From positions 682,001 to 746,000 of the forward strand of contig NW_004457735.1 of NCBI RefSeq assembly GCF_000203815.1: a DNA stretch of 64,000 nucleotides, given 5' to 3'. Both the position numbers and the translations under genes were made by a program. Below, one piece after another: positions 36,946 to 47,929 of the stretch (within the stretch, counting starts at the first letter, position 1; every line of letters starts with the position of its first letter). The stretch is from Cavenderia fasciculata (taxonomy: Eukaryota > Evosea > Eumycetozoa > Acytosteliales > Cavenderiaceae). Under the pieces are notes generated by a model. That model was not told the origin of the DNA and did not search any database. It was given only the letters and a program-made list of their open reading frames with translations.

Positions 36946-38340
36946 TAGAGTTTCAAGATATCATCAAAGAAACTTTTAATCACATCATCATCATCAATCA
37001 AGCTTCATCAGATATACCACTACATCCTCGTTTATTATACTTTCTCATCAGGGCCTGTGAGCATTATGGTTTTGATTTATTGGGAAAGCATATTAGTCAA
37101 CGTTTTCCCAAAGACTCTTTTTGGCAATACCATATTTCCAATCTCGTTTTAAAGTCGATTCAATCAAATCACAAAATTTTGATCAATTATGCTCTAAGCT
37201 TGTCTAAAAGATATCCCATTCCTCAATTTACAACAGTAGGTTTGTTATAAATCACTTTAATAATGACACCCATCTCCCTATTTTCATTTATTAATCATCA
37301 ATACAATATTCTATTCTATTTATTTATTTTTTTAGAATTTAAAAGCATTATCAACATCAGTCCTTGGATTATTGGATCGTTTTCAAAATGATAAAGACAT
37401 TTACGAGTCTGTCTTTGAGTTTTTCAATCATATCAATCAACTTGGAATTGGATTCAAAGAGACCAATCAATTAATTCAACGAATATTATTTTCAAAACAA
37501 CAACAATATCAACCAGATCAAATCAATCACTTTGTGAAACAATATCTTATTAAATGGATACCCAACTATTCAATCTATTTACCAGCAGTTATGAAAAGAA
37601 TCATAGTCCTTGATCAACCAATCACAATCGATTTTTGGATAGACAGTCTTTTCATCTTGTTGGGACGATCACATATAGCAACAACAAATCAATACATTCA
37701 ACATTTAATCACACCTATTATCCAACTATACACCAACACAACAACAACAAAAATGACAAAAAAGTTCAAGCAACCAAATTAGTGAGTATCCTATTCATAA
37801 GAACAGTTGAATACAAAGGAATACACCATCAAGAATGTACTGTACTATTTCAACAACTACTCGATACTTTTACTTTTATTTTTACCACACCACTTTCCTC
37901 CTCTGATTACCATTTACGATTTCTCGCAGACCAATTATATGCCATTACAGAAATAGTTCGACAAATAATACTTTCGGGAGGAAACATTACAACCGATCAA
38001 ATAGTACAAATCATCGATTTGATCGTACAAACACAACAACTCATTCTCTCGAATGCTATTATGTTTCAATATCCATGTGTGGGCCAGTTGATAAAGACAC
38101 TAGTTTCAATGGACTCTCAATGGAACACCATTGAAATGATATCATCACGTGTGATTGATAGGGTCGTCGATTGGATCAATCAAAATATGAAATTAAAATA
38201 CCGGTTATTAAACCACCAGTCATCTCATTTAATAGTCGAGTTGGTCATAGATTTCTATAATCAAGCCAAGATTATACCTACAACAGAAAAGATACCAACC
38301 TCTGAATGGATTGATATTGGTATTTAAAAGAGGATGTAAG
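36946..38340 (+). pseudogene. Family A copy A9, 5'-truncated
   Basis: It starts mid exon 4 (SIEFQDIIKETFNHI), keeps the exon 4 donor near 37237 and intron, and contains exon 5 with one or more frame breaks (FKETNQLIQRILFSKQQQ, RTVEYKGIHHQECTVLF, GGNITTDQIVQIIDLIVQ). Sequence is of the A1/A5 subfamily. The 5' end is fused to the DNase II-like fragment, creating a chimeric open frame at the junction that is unlikely to be meaningful. Confidence 0.75.
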
Positions 38341-38414
38341 AAATCATATGACCAGAAAGAAATGATCATCACCAAATTAAAGCAATTAAAAGAGAAAATA
38401 AATAATAATAATAA

Positions 38415-38505
38415 AGATATTTTGGTTTAACATTGGCTTATTTCTAAAATAATTAATATTAATAACATTCAGATATTTTGGTTTATCGTTGGGTTATTTC
38501 TAAAA
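38415..38505. repeat. Two direct copies of a 35-bp sequence
   Basis: 38415-38449 and 38471-38505 both run AGATATTTTGGTTTA, then TTATTTCTAAAA, differing at a few positions and separated by 21 bp. They lie between the A9 tail and the A10 start. The origin is unknown. Confidence 0.6.
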
Positions 38506-38536
38506 GTTGCAATATTATTTAATCAGTTAATCAAAA

Positions 38537-38820
38537 ATGACATCAACATCATCTTCATCTTCCTTACCACCCTCTGTACTCCGACTTGAAAATACACCTA
38601 CAGTCGAAAGATTCTACCATATTCTCGAGAAGCTATCATGCCCACTTGCCAGCCCATTAAGCTTCACACTTTGTTCAAATGGCAACAAGATAATATCAAT
38701 CCAAGAGGCTACATCAATGGAATGTATACGACGACGAGCAGATCAAGTCATACCAGACATTACTTATAAACTATGTAATTTAGAGTGTAATATTACAGTA
38801 GATGTATCGTATGTATCGCT
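38537..38820 (+). pseudogene. Family A fragment A10, first exon only
   Basis: A complete-looking first exon starts MTSTSSSSSLPPSVLRLENT and continues through FYHILEKLSCPLASPLSF to RADQVIPDITYKLCN. Right after the donor region the sequence becomes the reversed 3' intron/exon 4 area of another A copy (A11). It gives the clearest view of the N-terminus of the A1-type subfamily, which A5 lacks. Confidence 0.7.
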
Positions 38821-38829
38821 TATATAGAA

Positions 38830-39785
38830 TATTGATGATTAATAAATAGAATAGGGAGGTGTCAATGAAGTTAAAGTGATGTGGAGGATGGAAAAAGTTA
38901 ATTGATCACTTGTACCTACTGGAAATTGAGGAATGGGATCAAACCAGTATACCAAGTATTTAGCAGAATCGATAACGTCCATATCATTTGATTGGAAAGA
39001 CTTTAAAGCGAGGTTTACAATATATTCTTGCCAAATAGGGTCTGTTGGAAAGATGTGCTCCCAAATGTCGCATGCTAATTGATCGTTATTATCAAGATCA
39101 CAGAACTTGATTAGAGAGGATAATAACCTAGGATGTGGTGAATCTGAAGCTTGGATGATGTGGTTAAAAGTTTCTTTGATGATATCTCGAAACTCTATAC
39201 TATCGACAATCATATTACGATAGTAAATCATATGACAGAATTGATTAATAAATTCGACCAATTCACATTGAACAAGTTCATTATCCTCTTTTAAAGTTTC
39301 TGATTTAACTCTAAATTTTAAAATAATAATAATAATAATGGTTTGTTAGAAATATGATAACCATATTGATTGATTTAAAGTGAATTCATACGTTTTGAGA
39401 AGATCAATACTAAAATATGTTTTCCATTCAATACTCTTGTGATCAAACATATTTAATAATTTGAGAACTATTAATTTATCCTCCCATGTTTGTGTTAGAC
39501 ATCGGTTGAAATGTTCGAATAGAATGGATAATACTTGTTGATGTTGAGCCACTTTAAAAGATCGAATTTTCTTGGCGATTATTGGCTCTTCATACTTGAT
39601 GTCGTTAAACTCTTCCGTATCAAACACATTCATATATTCAATAGGTTGTGGTATGAAATAACCATCATTGTGAGCATCCAAGAATATCGTTTTAATATAC
39701 TCTTGTAAAAAGTCACAAGAAATTTGATTGGTCCATTCAGTATCGGAAAGTTCAAGGAATACTGTCTGTGAAATCATCCTTTTGG
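38830..39785 (-). pseudogene. Family A fragment A11, exons 3-4
   Basis: On the minus strand it carries the second half of exon 3 (39777-39393, from MISQTVFLELSDTEW), its intron, and exon 4 (about 39314-38920, ending YWFDPIPQFP). Exons 1, 2 and 5 are absent. Both pieces are open. It is fused at its 3' side to A10 and at its 5' side to unrelated sequence at 39786. Confidence 0.7.
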
Positions 39786-40552
39786 GTGGATAAGAGAGAG
39801 AGAGAGAACACTAGATGGATTTTTGTGGGTAAAAGATGATGATGGAAATATTATTTGTTCACATATAGTATATATGTCGATATGATTAAATATATACAAA
39901 ATGTAATATATTTTATATAATCAATTGTGTCGTATTGGTGTTATCATGAATAGTTTGTATGAACGCAGACGGATGAGTGTGTCATTAAATTTTCCCCAAC
40001 GAGACTCTCGAGACACATGTGGGCAAATATGATATCTACTATGGTTGGTTTGATTGATGAAGGAACTGTTCATGTGTGGTAATCATCTTTTGTGTTGATT
40101 CTATTTATTTTATTTTTAGGTAGGTAGGTCGAATACCTGGGTGTCTTGAAATGATTGTTTGAGGGGTGAGTTATGTTACCCAAAGCGATTACACCATAGT
40201 TGCATTACCATCACCTTTCCAAAAACTATCATGCACCATCAAGTATAAAGAGTTGGTGTGATTTAATTGGTGTTCAACATCTTGTTGTTACCATCACATC
40301 TAAAACATTATTGCATATGATACCACCAACGTTCCACTACCTGCTCAGAGGAGTTGATGAAAGATTAACGATATACACATCTCTCCCACCCTTATTTGTT
40401 GGATTTTAAATTTACTTCACAGATAGGAATGTTTAACAGTAGTATTAAATGATTTGGAAGATTCAATTAAAGATGTTGCCGCTTGACAATTTATTGAAGC
40501 AGTGATTATTAATAATAGATTATTAAATAATTGGAATGATCGTAATATTTAT
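39786..40552. other. Non-A/B insert with possible scraps of a host gene
   Basis: About 770 bp resembling neither A nor B. It begins with a GA repeat. Short coding-like stretches occur on the plus strand: NETLETHVGKYDIYYGWFD near 39998, a 69-codon frame at 40200-40409, and DLEDSIKDVAA, then QFIEAVIINNRLLNNWNDR, near 40449-40540, separated by a stop. They may be exons of a decayed gene; I do not recognise the product. Confidence 0.3.
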
Positions 40553-43534
40553 TTATTTATTTATTTTTTCTTTTATTTGTTTTAATTTCTTGGTGAGTCT
40601 CGTGTTCTTTTCAAGTGCCACTATCAATCTATCAATCCATTCAGAATATGATATCTCCTTTGTTGGTGATATTGTAATGCTTGGTGGAACAATATTTAGT
40701 TGATCATAGAAATCAATGACCAACTCGACTTTTGAAGACAAGTCACTTTTTGTTGATCCCATATTTTGATTGATCCAATCGACAACCATATCAATCACAC
40801 TGGATGCTATCATTTCAATTGTGTTCCATTGATCGTCCATTGAAACTAGTGTCTTTACCAAAATATCAATCTCTGGCAATTCATCCCAGCTCCTGCGAAA
40901 TTCACGATATGTGCTAATGGTATAATGTTGTGCTTGTACTATCAAATCGATGATTTGTAATATTTGATCGGTTGTAATGTTTCCTTCTCTAAGTATTATT
41001 TGTTTGACCATTTTAGTGGCCGCAGCCAAATGGTATCTGAGAAGCTCTAGTACATCTGGATTAGTTCGAGATAGATTAGAGGGCATTGCTTCAGCCAATG
41101 AATCGAGTATTTGTTGAAATAGTAGAGTAGATTCTTGGTGGTGTATTCCTTTGTATTCCACTGTTCTTGTGAATAGGATGCTCAATAATTGTGAGGCCTT
41201 TGCCTTTTCTGTTCTGTTGGAATATGTTGTTGGACTGGCGTGTAGTTGGATCAAGGGTGTGATTAAATGTTGAATGTATCTGTTTGTTGTTTTATGTGGT
41301 TGTTTGTACATGATTACAAGACTGTCGATACTATATCTATCGATTGGTTGATGAAGAAGTATTATTTTCATGGCTGATGGTAAATAGATTGACAAGTTAT
41401 TTACTGATTTATCTATCCACTGAATAAGATACACTCTCGCAAAGATATTGATTTGATTTTGTTTATATTGTTTTGAAAATAATATTCGTTGAACTAATTG
41501 ATTGATCTCTTTGGGTCCAAGCCGAATGATAATACGATCAAACAATTCAATTACATGCTCTAAAATTTTATCGTCATTTTGAAAACGATCCAATAACCCA
41601 ATGATCGCTGTTGATAATGCTTTTAAACTCTAAAATAAAATAAATAGAATATTGATGGTTAATAAATAGAAATAAAGGGGAACCACTTCACTTATATTGT
41701 ACCTACTGTAAATTGAGGAATGTGATGATATGTGAATGTGTATACAAAAGATATAGCAGAATCTATAACCTCCCTATGATTTGATTGAACCGACTTTAGA
41801 GCGAGGTTGACAATACATTCTTGCCAAAGAGGCTCTGTAGGAAATAATTTTTTCAACATTTGGGATGCAAATTGATTCTTATTATGACAATCTTGATCAC
41901 AGACCTTGATTAGAGAGGATAATAAACGAGGATATGGGGAAGCTTGATTGATGATGTGATTAATAACCTCTTTGATGATATCTCGAAACTCTATACTATC
42001 GATAAGCATATCAATATAGTAAGGCATATTACAGAATTGGTAAATAAATTCCAATAATTCACATTGAACAAGTTCATTATCCTCTTTTAACGCTTCTGAT
42101 ATAACTCTATTTTTAAAATAATAATAATAATGGGTTTTTGGTTAGAATAGATCGGTCTGTATATTCGTTGATTTACATACGTTTTGAGAAGATCAATACT
42201 AAAATATGTTTTCCAATCCTTATTTACGTGATCGAACATATTTAATAATTTGAGAGCTATTAATTTATCCTTCCATGATGTTTGTGTTAGGCATCGGTTG
42301 AAATGTTCAAATAGAATAGATAATACTTGATGCTGAGTCACTTTAAAAGATTCAATTTTCTTGGCAATTATTGGCTTTTCATACTTGATGTCACTATACT
42401 TTTTCGAGTCAAAGACATTGGCGTAAAAGAGTGGGTTATTCCAGTCTTCCGCATCCATATAGTCATTGGGTTGTTGTGGTACGAAATAACCATCATTGTA
42501 AGCATCCAAGAATATCGTTTTAATATACTCTTTTAAAAAGTCACAAGAAATTTGATTGGTCCATTCAGTATCGGAAAGTTCAAGGAATACTGTTTGTGAA
42601 ATCATCCTTTTTAATTCTTTACCTCTTTGATCTTGAAAACTATACTCTTTGAGCACCAATAAAAACATATAAACGGGGTTGTCTCTACAAACACTTTTGG
42701 ATATATTGGGGTCCTTATAGACACGAAATATAGTATCCAAAGTATCGTATATGACATCCAAATATTTGTCTCTAATGTGTGCATCATAGTTATTCATTCT
42801 AATAATACCATCTAAAATGAATGGAATCATTGCGCCGTAATTCCTTTTTTCGTCAAAAAAAGTATTAAACCAATTAAATGTTTGAATGATAAATAAATAA
42901 ATATCTTCATCATTGTTATCTGTTGTTGTTATTAGAAGAGGTCAGTCAATCTTTTTGTCCAATCAATGATACATCATCATATTTATATAAACATACATTG
43001 GTTTGATAGCATTAATTGAATTAATTCCATTTCGTGGTGAACAAACTCCTTTGATTGTTTGATATGATCGAGTATGATTTCATGCATATGTTTCTTTGTT
43101 TCATATGATAGATGATGAAACAGACACTTGTCATTCTCAGTACCATCGGGTAATTGAATAAATAGCAAATAAATCAATGCTAGTGAAGGATGTAGGCTTT
43201 GCTTTTGATCGTATATCTGTCAATAAACAAGGTGTATGAGTATACATAATAATAATAATGAATACTTTGCAATACATACGAGATCATCACCATCATCTGA
43301 AGCAATATTACACTCCAAATTGCATACTCTATAAACAATGTCGAGTATGACTTGATCGGCTCGTTGTTGCAGATGCTTCATAACTGAGAGGTCTCGACAA
43401 GATAATGTCACATTGGTATTCGATCGAAGTGAGAAGATTAATGGCCCATTTAACAACTTCTGTATAGAATCAGTAAATCTAACAGTCCTTGATTCAAGGA
43501 GTTCATTAGAATGTTGTGAAGAAGATGCTGTCAT
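40553..43534 (-). CDS. Family A copy A8: unknown helix-rich protein, complete
   Basis: Exons 43534-43280, 43216-42997, 42919-42181, 42106-41707 and 41629-40553 give 896 aa. Exon 1 is four codons longer than in A4/A7 because of a small insertion (MTASSSQHSNELLES). All splice sites and phases match. The last residues end RLTKKLKQIKEKINK, as in A4. It has no B partner at its 5' end: upstream lie scraps of A exon 5 and B exon 2 and then the DNase II-like gene. The flanking motif is missing at its 3' end, where the unrelated insert at 39786-40552 begins. Function is unknown. Confidence 0.82.
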
Positions 43535-43984
43535 GTTTTGTTGGGTTAATGAATAGTGGAATCTGAAACAAGAAAGAATTAAACAACAAGAAAAAGAAAG
43601 TTAATTAACCTTTTAAACATCCATTTTCGCTTTTTTTGATGAGGAAAGGATGAATAAAAGAATTATTACCCGCAGCATATTATCATGGTTGTAAATAACA
43701 TTAAAATAGTATTAAATAAACCCATTCTTTTCAATCCAATATCTGAAAAGAATCTGAGTGGATTGATAGATTGATAGTGGAATTTGAAACAACCATTGGG
43801 TGGTGTGTTCATATTATATGTTTATTTATTTTATAGTTTATAATAATGATTATAACCAAAGAGAAGAGAGCAACACAAGAGACACAATATTAATAATTAA
43901 AATAAATTAAAATAGCTTGATGAACTAAGATCTGAGTGAGATCTCAGCAACAGGTCTCAGCGGTCGTCGACCCCTTTTGACGTG
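43535..43984. other. Spacer with A scrap and a GC-rich palindromic block
   Basis: It begins with the A upstream region (MDV start text followed by an early stop). A scrap of A exon 5 tail on the plus strand, the WIDRLIVEFE-type text, lies at 43735-43790. At 43929-43974 is an unusually GC-rich block containing TGAGATCTCA and GGTCGTCGACC, both palindromic. No gene is supported. Confidence 0.45.
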
Positions 43985-44027
43985 TTTCCTTTACCTCTCG
44001 AGATCTTACTATAGTCTTGGGCATTAT
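43985..44027 (-). repeat. 43-bp copy of family B exon 2 start
   Basis: Identical to 31727-31769 within B5. Read on the minus strand it encodes PKTIVRSREVKE. It is a minimal scrap marking the right edge of the A/B cluster, 22 bp from the stop of the DNase II-like gene. Confidence 0.65.
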
Positions 44028-44049
44028 GTTAAAAGGTGTACGACTTTAT

Positions 44050-46497
44050 TTAACGAGGAAAGGTTGGTGTTTTTTTTCTTTTTTGTGATTGGTCTTGTTG
44101 TTGTTGTTCTTGTAGTATTATTTGTTGTGGAGCATCATATGATTGATGATAGATTGATGGAAGTTGTTTTCCTTGCTTAGCTTTAATTATTTTGTCCAAC
44201 TTTTGTTTGTAACTCTCGATCAGCTTTGGGATATCGTTATAGCACAGTTTATTTTCGCATCTGATCATTTTAGAGATTAGATCGCTTATCATGTGTTTTA
44301 ATACTTTATCTTCTTGTTGTAGGGAATCCAGTATCGATGCTGATGTCACTCTAACTCTCATGGGAGAGACATTGAAACTTGATTCACTGACAAAATTTGC
44401 TGTAACAGATTTCGTTTGATCAAGCTTTTTTGAAGACGAGTCGACACCAACCACTACTTTCTTCTCAAATGTGTGTTTTCCAGTTTTGACGAGCAAAGGG
44501 ATAAGCTCTTCCACGGCTTCATGTATATCGTCCGAAAATAATTTCATTTGGCCGGAGAGGTCTTTGATCTCTTTATCCATCGTTTCATCTTTCTCCTTGG
44601 GTAGTTCCATCTTAGACATAGAAGATAGTACATTTCGAAGGTTAGGTGCTGAAAAGCACATCTAAATATCGAGTGGGTAGAAGAAATAGGCAAATGTTAT
44701 AAATTTCCAAATTAAATCAATCATTCACTATTATATGCATAATCATTTAAACAACTTACAATAATTGAACCATGGACATTGGATTTAGTTGCATAGTATA
44801 GGTTGCCTCCAGACACACATACATCCCATTCGCTATTGGTGGCTTTATCCATTTTGAATCCAATCTTGGAGTGCTCCTTCATTGAGAAGCCACGCCACGA
44901 GACTCGGCCTTTGACTTCTCCAAAGCGAATTTCTGGACTGGTGAATGTGTTGAAGGGTACGATATTGGGTCGGTCAAGCGATTGGGGAAGACCTTTCTCT
45001 TGTTTTTGTGGGTCTCCATTGTAGGAGCTCCAAGTCGAAACGACCATCTTCTCTGTGGGGCCCAGTGATTTGTCCAACGTTCTCCAAACATCCTTTTCTC
45101 CTAGTCGGTTTCTCGAAGCAAAGACCTCGAATGAATTAGTCATTGGAATTCCCTTTCCAACCATGCTGGCGTCTGTTCCTGGGTTAGAGTTATCGTCATT
45201 ATCTTCTTTAATGTCATCATTTTCGATGTCTTCTGTGACGATATCTTTTGAGAGTGGCTCATTGCCAGACAGGTTTTTGACATATGTGTTGACAAGACCA
45301 TCATTGTGATCGTTGTGCAGGATGTAGGCCAACAGTTTTTCATTCTCTTTATCGCCCTCTTTGTTAAGTGTCGACAATAATTTCAAAATGCTTTCAATCG
45401 AGGCAGTACTATCAATGTTTGAACAAAAGATATGTTGTGTAGGCTTAAAGGTTCCAAAGAGTGCTGCCTCTGGGTTAAAGTTGGAGTCGTACGACAGCAA
45501 CTTTGGGAGAAGTTTGAGTTCTAGTTGACGATCCTTGGATACCAAAGGTGCATAATTACTATCATATTTGATTATCATCGTGTTGGGTTGATATTCTAAA
45601 CTGTACACCTCCTATTGCCATTCAGGTCAAAAATTTATGGTTAATATAATTATCTAAATCTAACTTCTCTCATGAAATATATTGATGACATACATCTGAT
45701 TTTTCATTACCTTTCTTTTCTCGAGGCACATAAGACATGAGATTCGGTCCAAAGAATGAATTCCAACCAAAGTAAGGGGATAGCCTTCGGTCTGCCGATT
45801 CTGGAATGTTAGATGAAGCAGGGCTATAAACTTTCTCCAAATCTTTGGTATAGGTTGAATATGGAGGATAAAATGTTCCTCCATGAGATGTTTGGACTGG
45901 CCATTTTGGCAAAGAGTGCTGGATTATTATACCCTCTTTTATTTTTATATGAGAGATGAGAGATGAGTGTTAATGGGTTATGAATTGGTATGAATATCAT
46001 ATACTTACTCCTTTGATTATTACCATCATTTTTCCATCCCAAGATTCCCTTTTCATGAGCCCCATGTGAATAAAAACTTTTGTCTACGTACAGTCTTTCG
46101 TTTCCTTTTGTGTTTTTGAAACGAAGTGCGTGGTCGTTGTAGGCAAGAAAGACAAATTCCTTCTTATTTGAGTCTTGATCTTCTCTGAATTGATCCATAG
46201 TTGCTCCTAAAGGAGAGCTTGTCATTCTTAGGTCGTAGAATAGATCCATATCCTAGGAATTGAAATATAAAATAAGGAAAGAAGAGTAAATAGGAATGGG
46301 AATAAATGAAGTAGTATACTTACTTTCTTTATACCCTTCTCCATTACTGAATCGTAGTACAGATAGACATCAGTAAATCCGTTGACCTTGAAAATCAACC
46401 ACCAGTCAACCTGAACACCTGAACTCTTCAGACACCGAGGCTGTGCACTTACTGCTGTCAACAGAACCAGAAAAATAATGAGGGATGATCTATTCAT
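44050..46497 (-). CDS. DNase II-like acid nuclease with long C-terminal extension
   Basis: Five exons (46497-46324, 46252-46009, 45935-45694, 45611-44760, 44661-44050) give 707 aa. DNase II enzymes cut DNA without metal in lysosomes or outside the cell. An N-terminal signal peptide (MNRSSLIIFLVLLTAVSA) precedes CLKSSGVQVDWWLIFKVNG, the usual DNase II opening. SPLGATMDQF, GAHEKGILGW and IIIQHSLPKWP follow. The catalytic HxK region reads EHSKIGFKM (DHSK in animals), then WDVCVSGGNLYYATKSN. The canonical end, GSIIMCFSAPNLRNVL, spans the last intron. Exon 5 then adds about 190 residues of Lys/Glu- and Ser-rich, partly coiled-coil-like sequence ending in a Gln-rich basic tail, which ordinary DNase II lacks. 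An Asp/Asn-rich insert splits the middle. It is longer than the usual 350-400 aa. Confidence 0.85.
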
Positions 46498-46724
46498 TCT
46501 TATTCGTACTAGTGAAATATGAAATGTGATCGATTTCAATTGATTGAAAAAAGGAGGCTCTTTTAGGCCACGATTCGTGGGTCAAAAAAAATTGTTTTTT
46601 TTATTCTCCTTCTCTTTCTTTCTAGAAACCGCGGTAGAATTTAGTGTGCTACAGTAAATTAGCATATGTTGTTCATCATAAAAGAAGAGCAACATCATAT
46701 CACTTAAATAATAATCTGTAAGAT
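46498..46724. promoter_or_regulatory. Upstream region of the DNase II-like gene
   Basis: About 225 bp between the start codon and A12. It contains the near-perfect inverted repeat CCACGATTCGTGG at about 46568-46580, roughly 70 bp before the start, a possible protein-binding site. T and A runs flank it. The assignment is speculative. Confidence 0.3.
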
Positions 46725-47925
46725 CTCGTTTTAAGTCGGTTCACTCAAATCACAAGATATAGTGTCGCACGCGTTGATGCAATAGAATTGCCATTCATCA
46801 ATTTTCAGGTATAGTCTATCCACCAACCATTCATATCACTTTAACATTGACACCTCCTCATTTCTATTTATTAATCATCAATATTCTATTACCATTACAT
46901 TATTGGATAGTTTTCAAAATGATCAGACATTTTAGAGCATGCCATTGGGGTTTTTAACCATATCCACCAACTTTGATTTAAGAGATCAATCAATTAATTC
47001 AACAAATATTATTTTCACAACAACAATATCAACCAAATCAAATCAATCACTTTGTGAAACGATATCTTGTTAGATGGATAGGTAAATCGACCACCGGTGG
47101 TGAGAAGAATAATGGTTGACCAACAAATCACAATCGATCATAATTGTGTAGGCGTTCTTTTATTCATGTATAAACAATCACATAAAACAACAAACAGATA
47201 CATTCAATATTTAATCACAAGATGACAAAATTATTGAGCCTCCTATTCACAAGAACAGTGGAATACAAAAATGACATCAATATCATCTTCATCCTCTAAC
47301 AACTTGAAAATAGTTCAAGATTCTATCATATTCTCCAGAAGCTATCATCTCCACATGTCAAACCACTTTGCTTCACACTTTGATCAAATGGCAACACTAG
47401 AAGACCAACTCAAGACCCTTCATCGATGGAATGTATACGACGACGAGCCGATCAAGTCATACTAGACATTACTTATAAACTATGTAATATAAAACTCCAC
47501 ATGATGATCTTGTATGTATTGTAGTTGGATATAAATTTTAATAGTTGATATACTTATGCATACTCTTTGTTGTTTATATTTATAGATACGATAAAGATAA
47601 TACTCATCCTGTCACAGCATTGATTCAATTACTTTTTACCAAATCACCTGATGGCACTGAGAATGACAAGTGTCTGTTTCATCATCTATCATATGAAACA
47701 AAGAAACACATTCATGAACTCTTGCTCAATCATATTAAACAATTAAGGAAATTTAATAATCACGAAATAGAATTAATTCAATTAATGTTATAAACCAATG
47801 TATGTATAATATAAATATAGATATCAAGATAGACCGACTAACTAACCTCCTCTTATTTCATAACAACAGATAATAATGAAGAAGATATTTATTTGTTTAT
47901 CATTCAAACATTTAATTGTGGCCTG
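46725..47925 (+). pseudogene. Family A copy A12, heavily decayed
   Basis: It is a mosaic of A pieces in the plus direction: the end of exon 4, part of exon 5, then (out of natural order) exon 1 text starting MTSISSSSSNNLK at 47271, exon 2 (IQLLFTKSPDGTENDKCL, LSYETKKHIHELLLNH) and the beginning of exon 3. Several breaks and deletions are present. At about 47925 it ends abruptly in the decayed MACPF-family gene. The piece order (exon 4-5, then 1-2-3) suggests two tandem remnants fused. Confidence 0.7.
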
Positions 47926-47929
47926 AGTT

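Noticed and set aside
36822-37250. Chimeric frame joining DNase II-like and family A sequence as a real gene
   Set aside because: The DNase II-like part is in the wrong frame there; the frame exists only because of the junction.
40121-40160. Possible tRNA-like TTCGA-loop sequence (GGTCGAATACC)
   Set aside because: No cloverleaf with matching acceptor and anticodon stems could be folded by eye around it; no tRNA gene was convincingly seen anywhere in the window.
7353-44027. Reading the A/B array as a bacterial-type operon, CRISPR array or acquired prokaryotic toxin-antitoxin locus
   Set aside because: Every copy has several spliceosomal introns with dictyostelid-like AT-rich sequence, and units are kilobase-long genes with no short regular repeats; nothing indicates prokaryotic origin.
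47271-47465. A short independent gene starting MTSISSSSSNN
   Set aside because: It is decayed family A exon 1, out of frame after the first block, within pseudogene A12.
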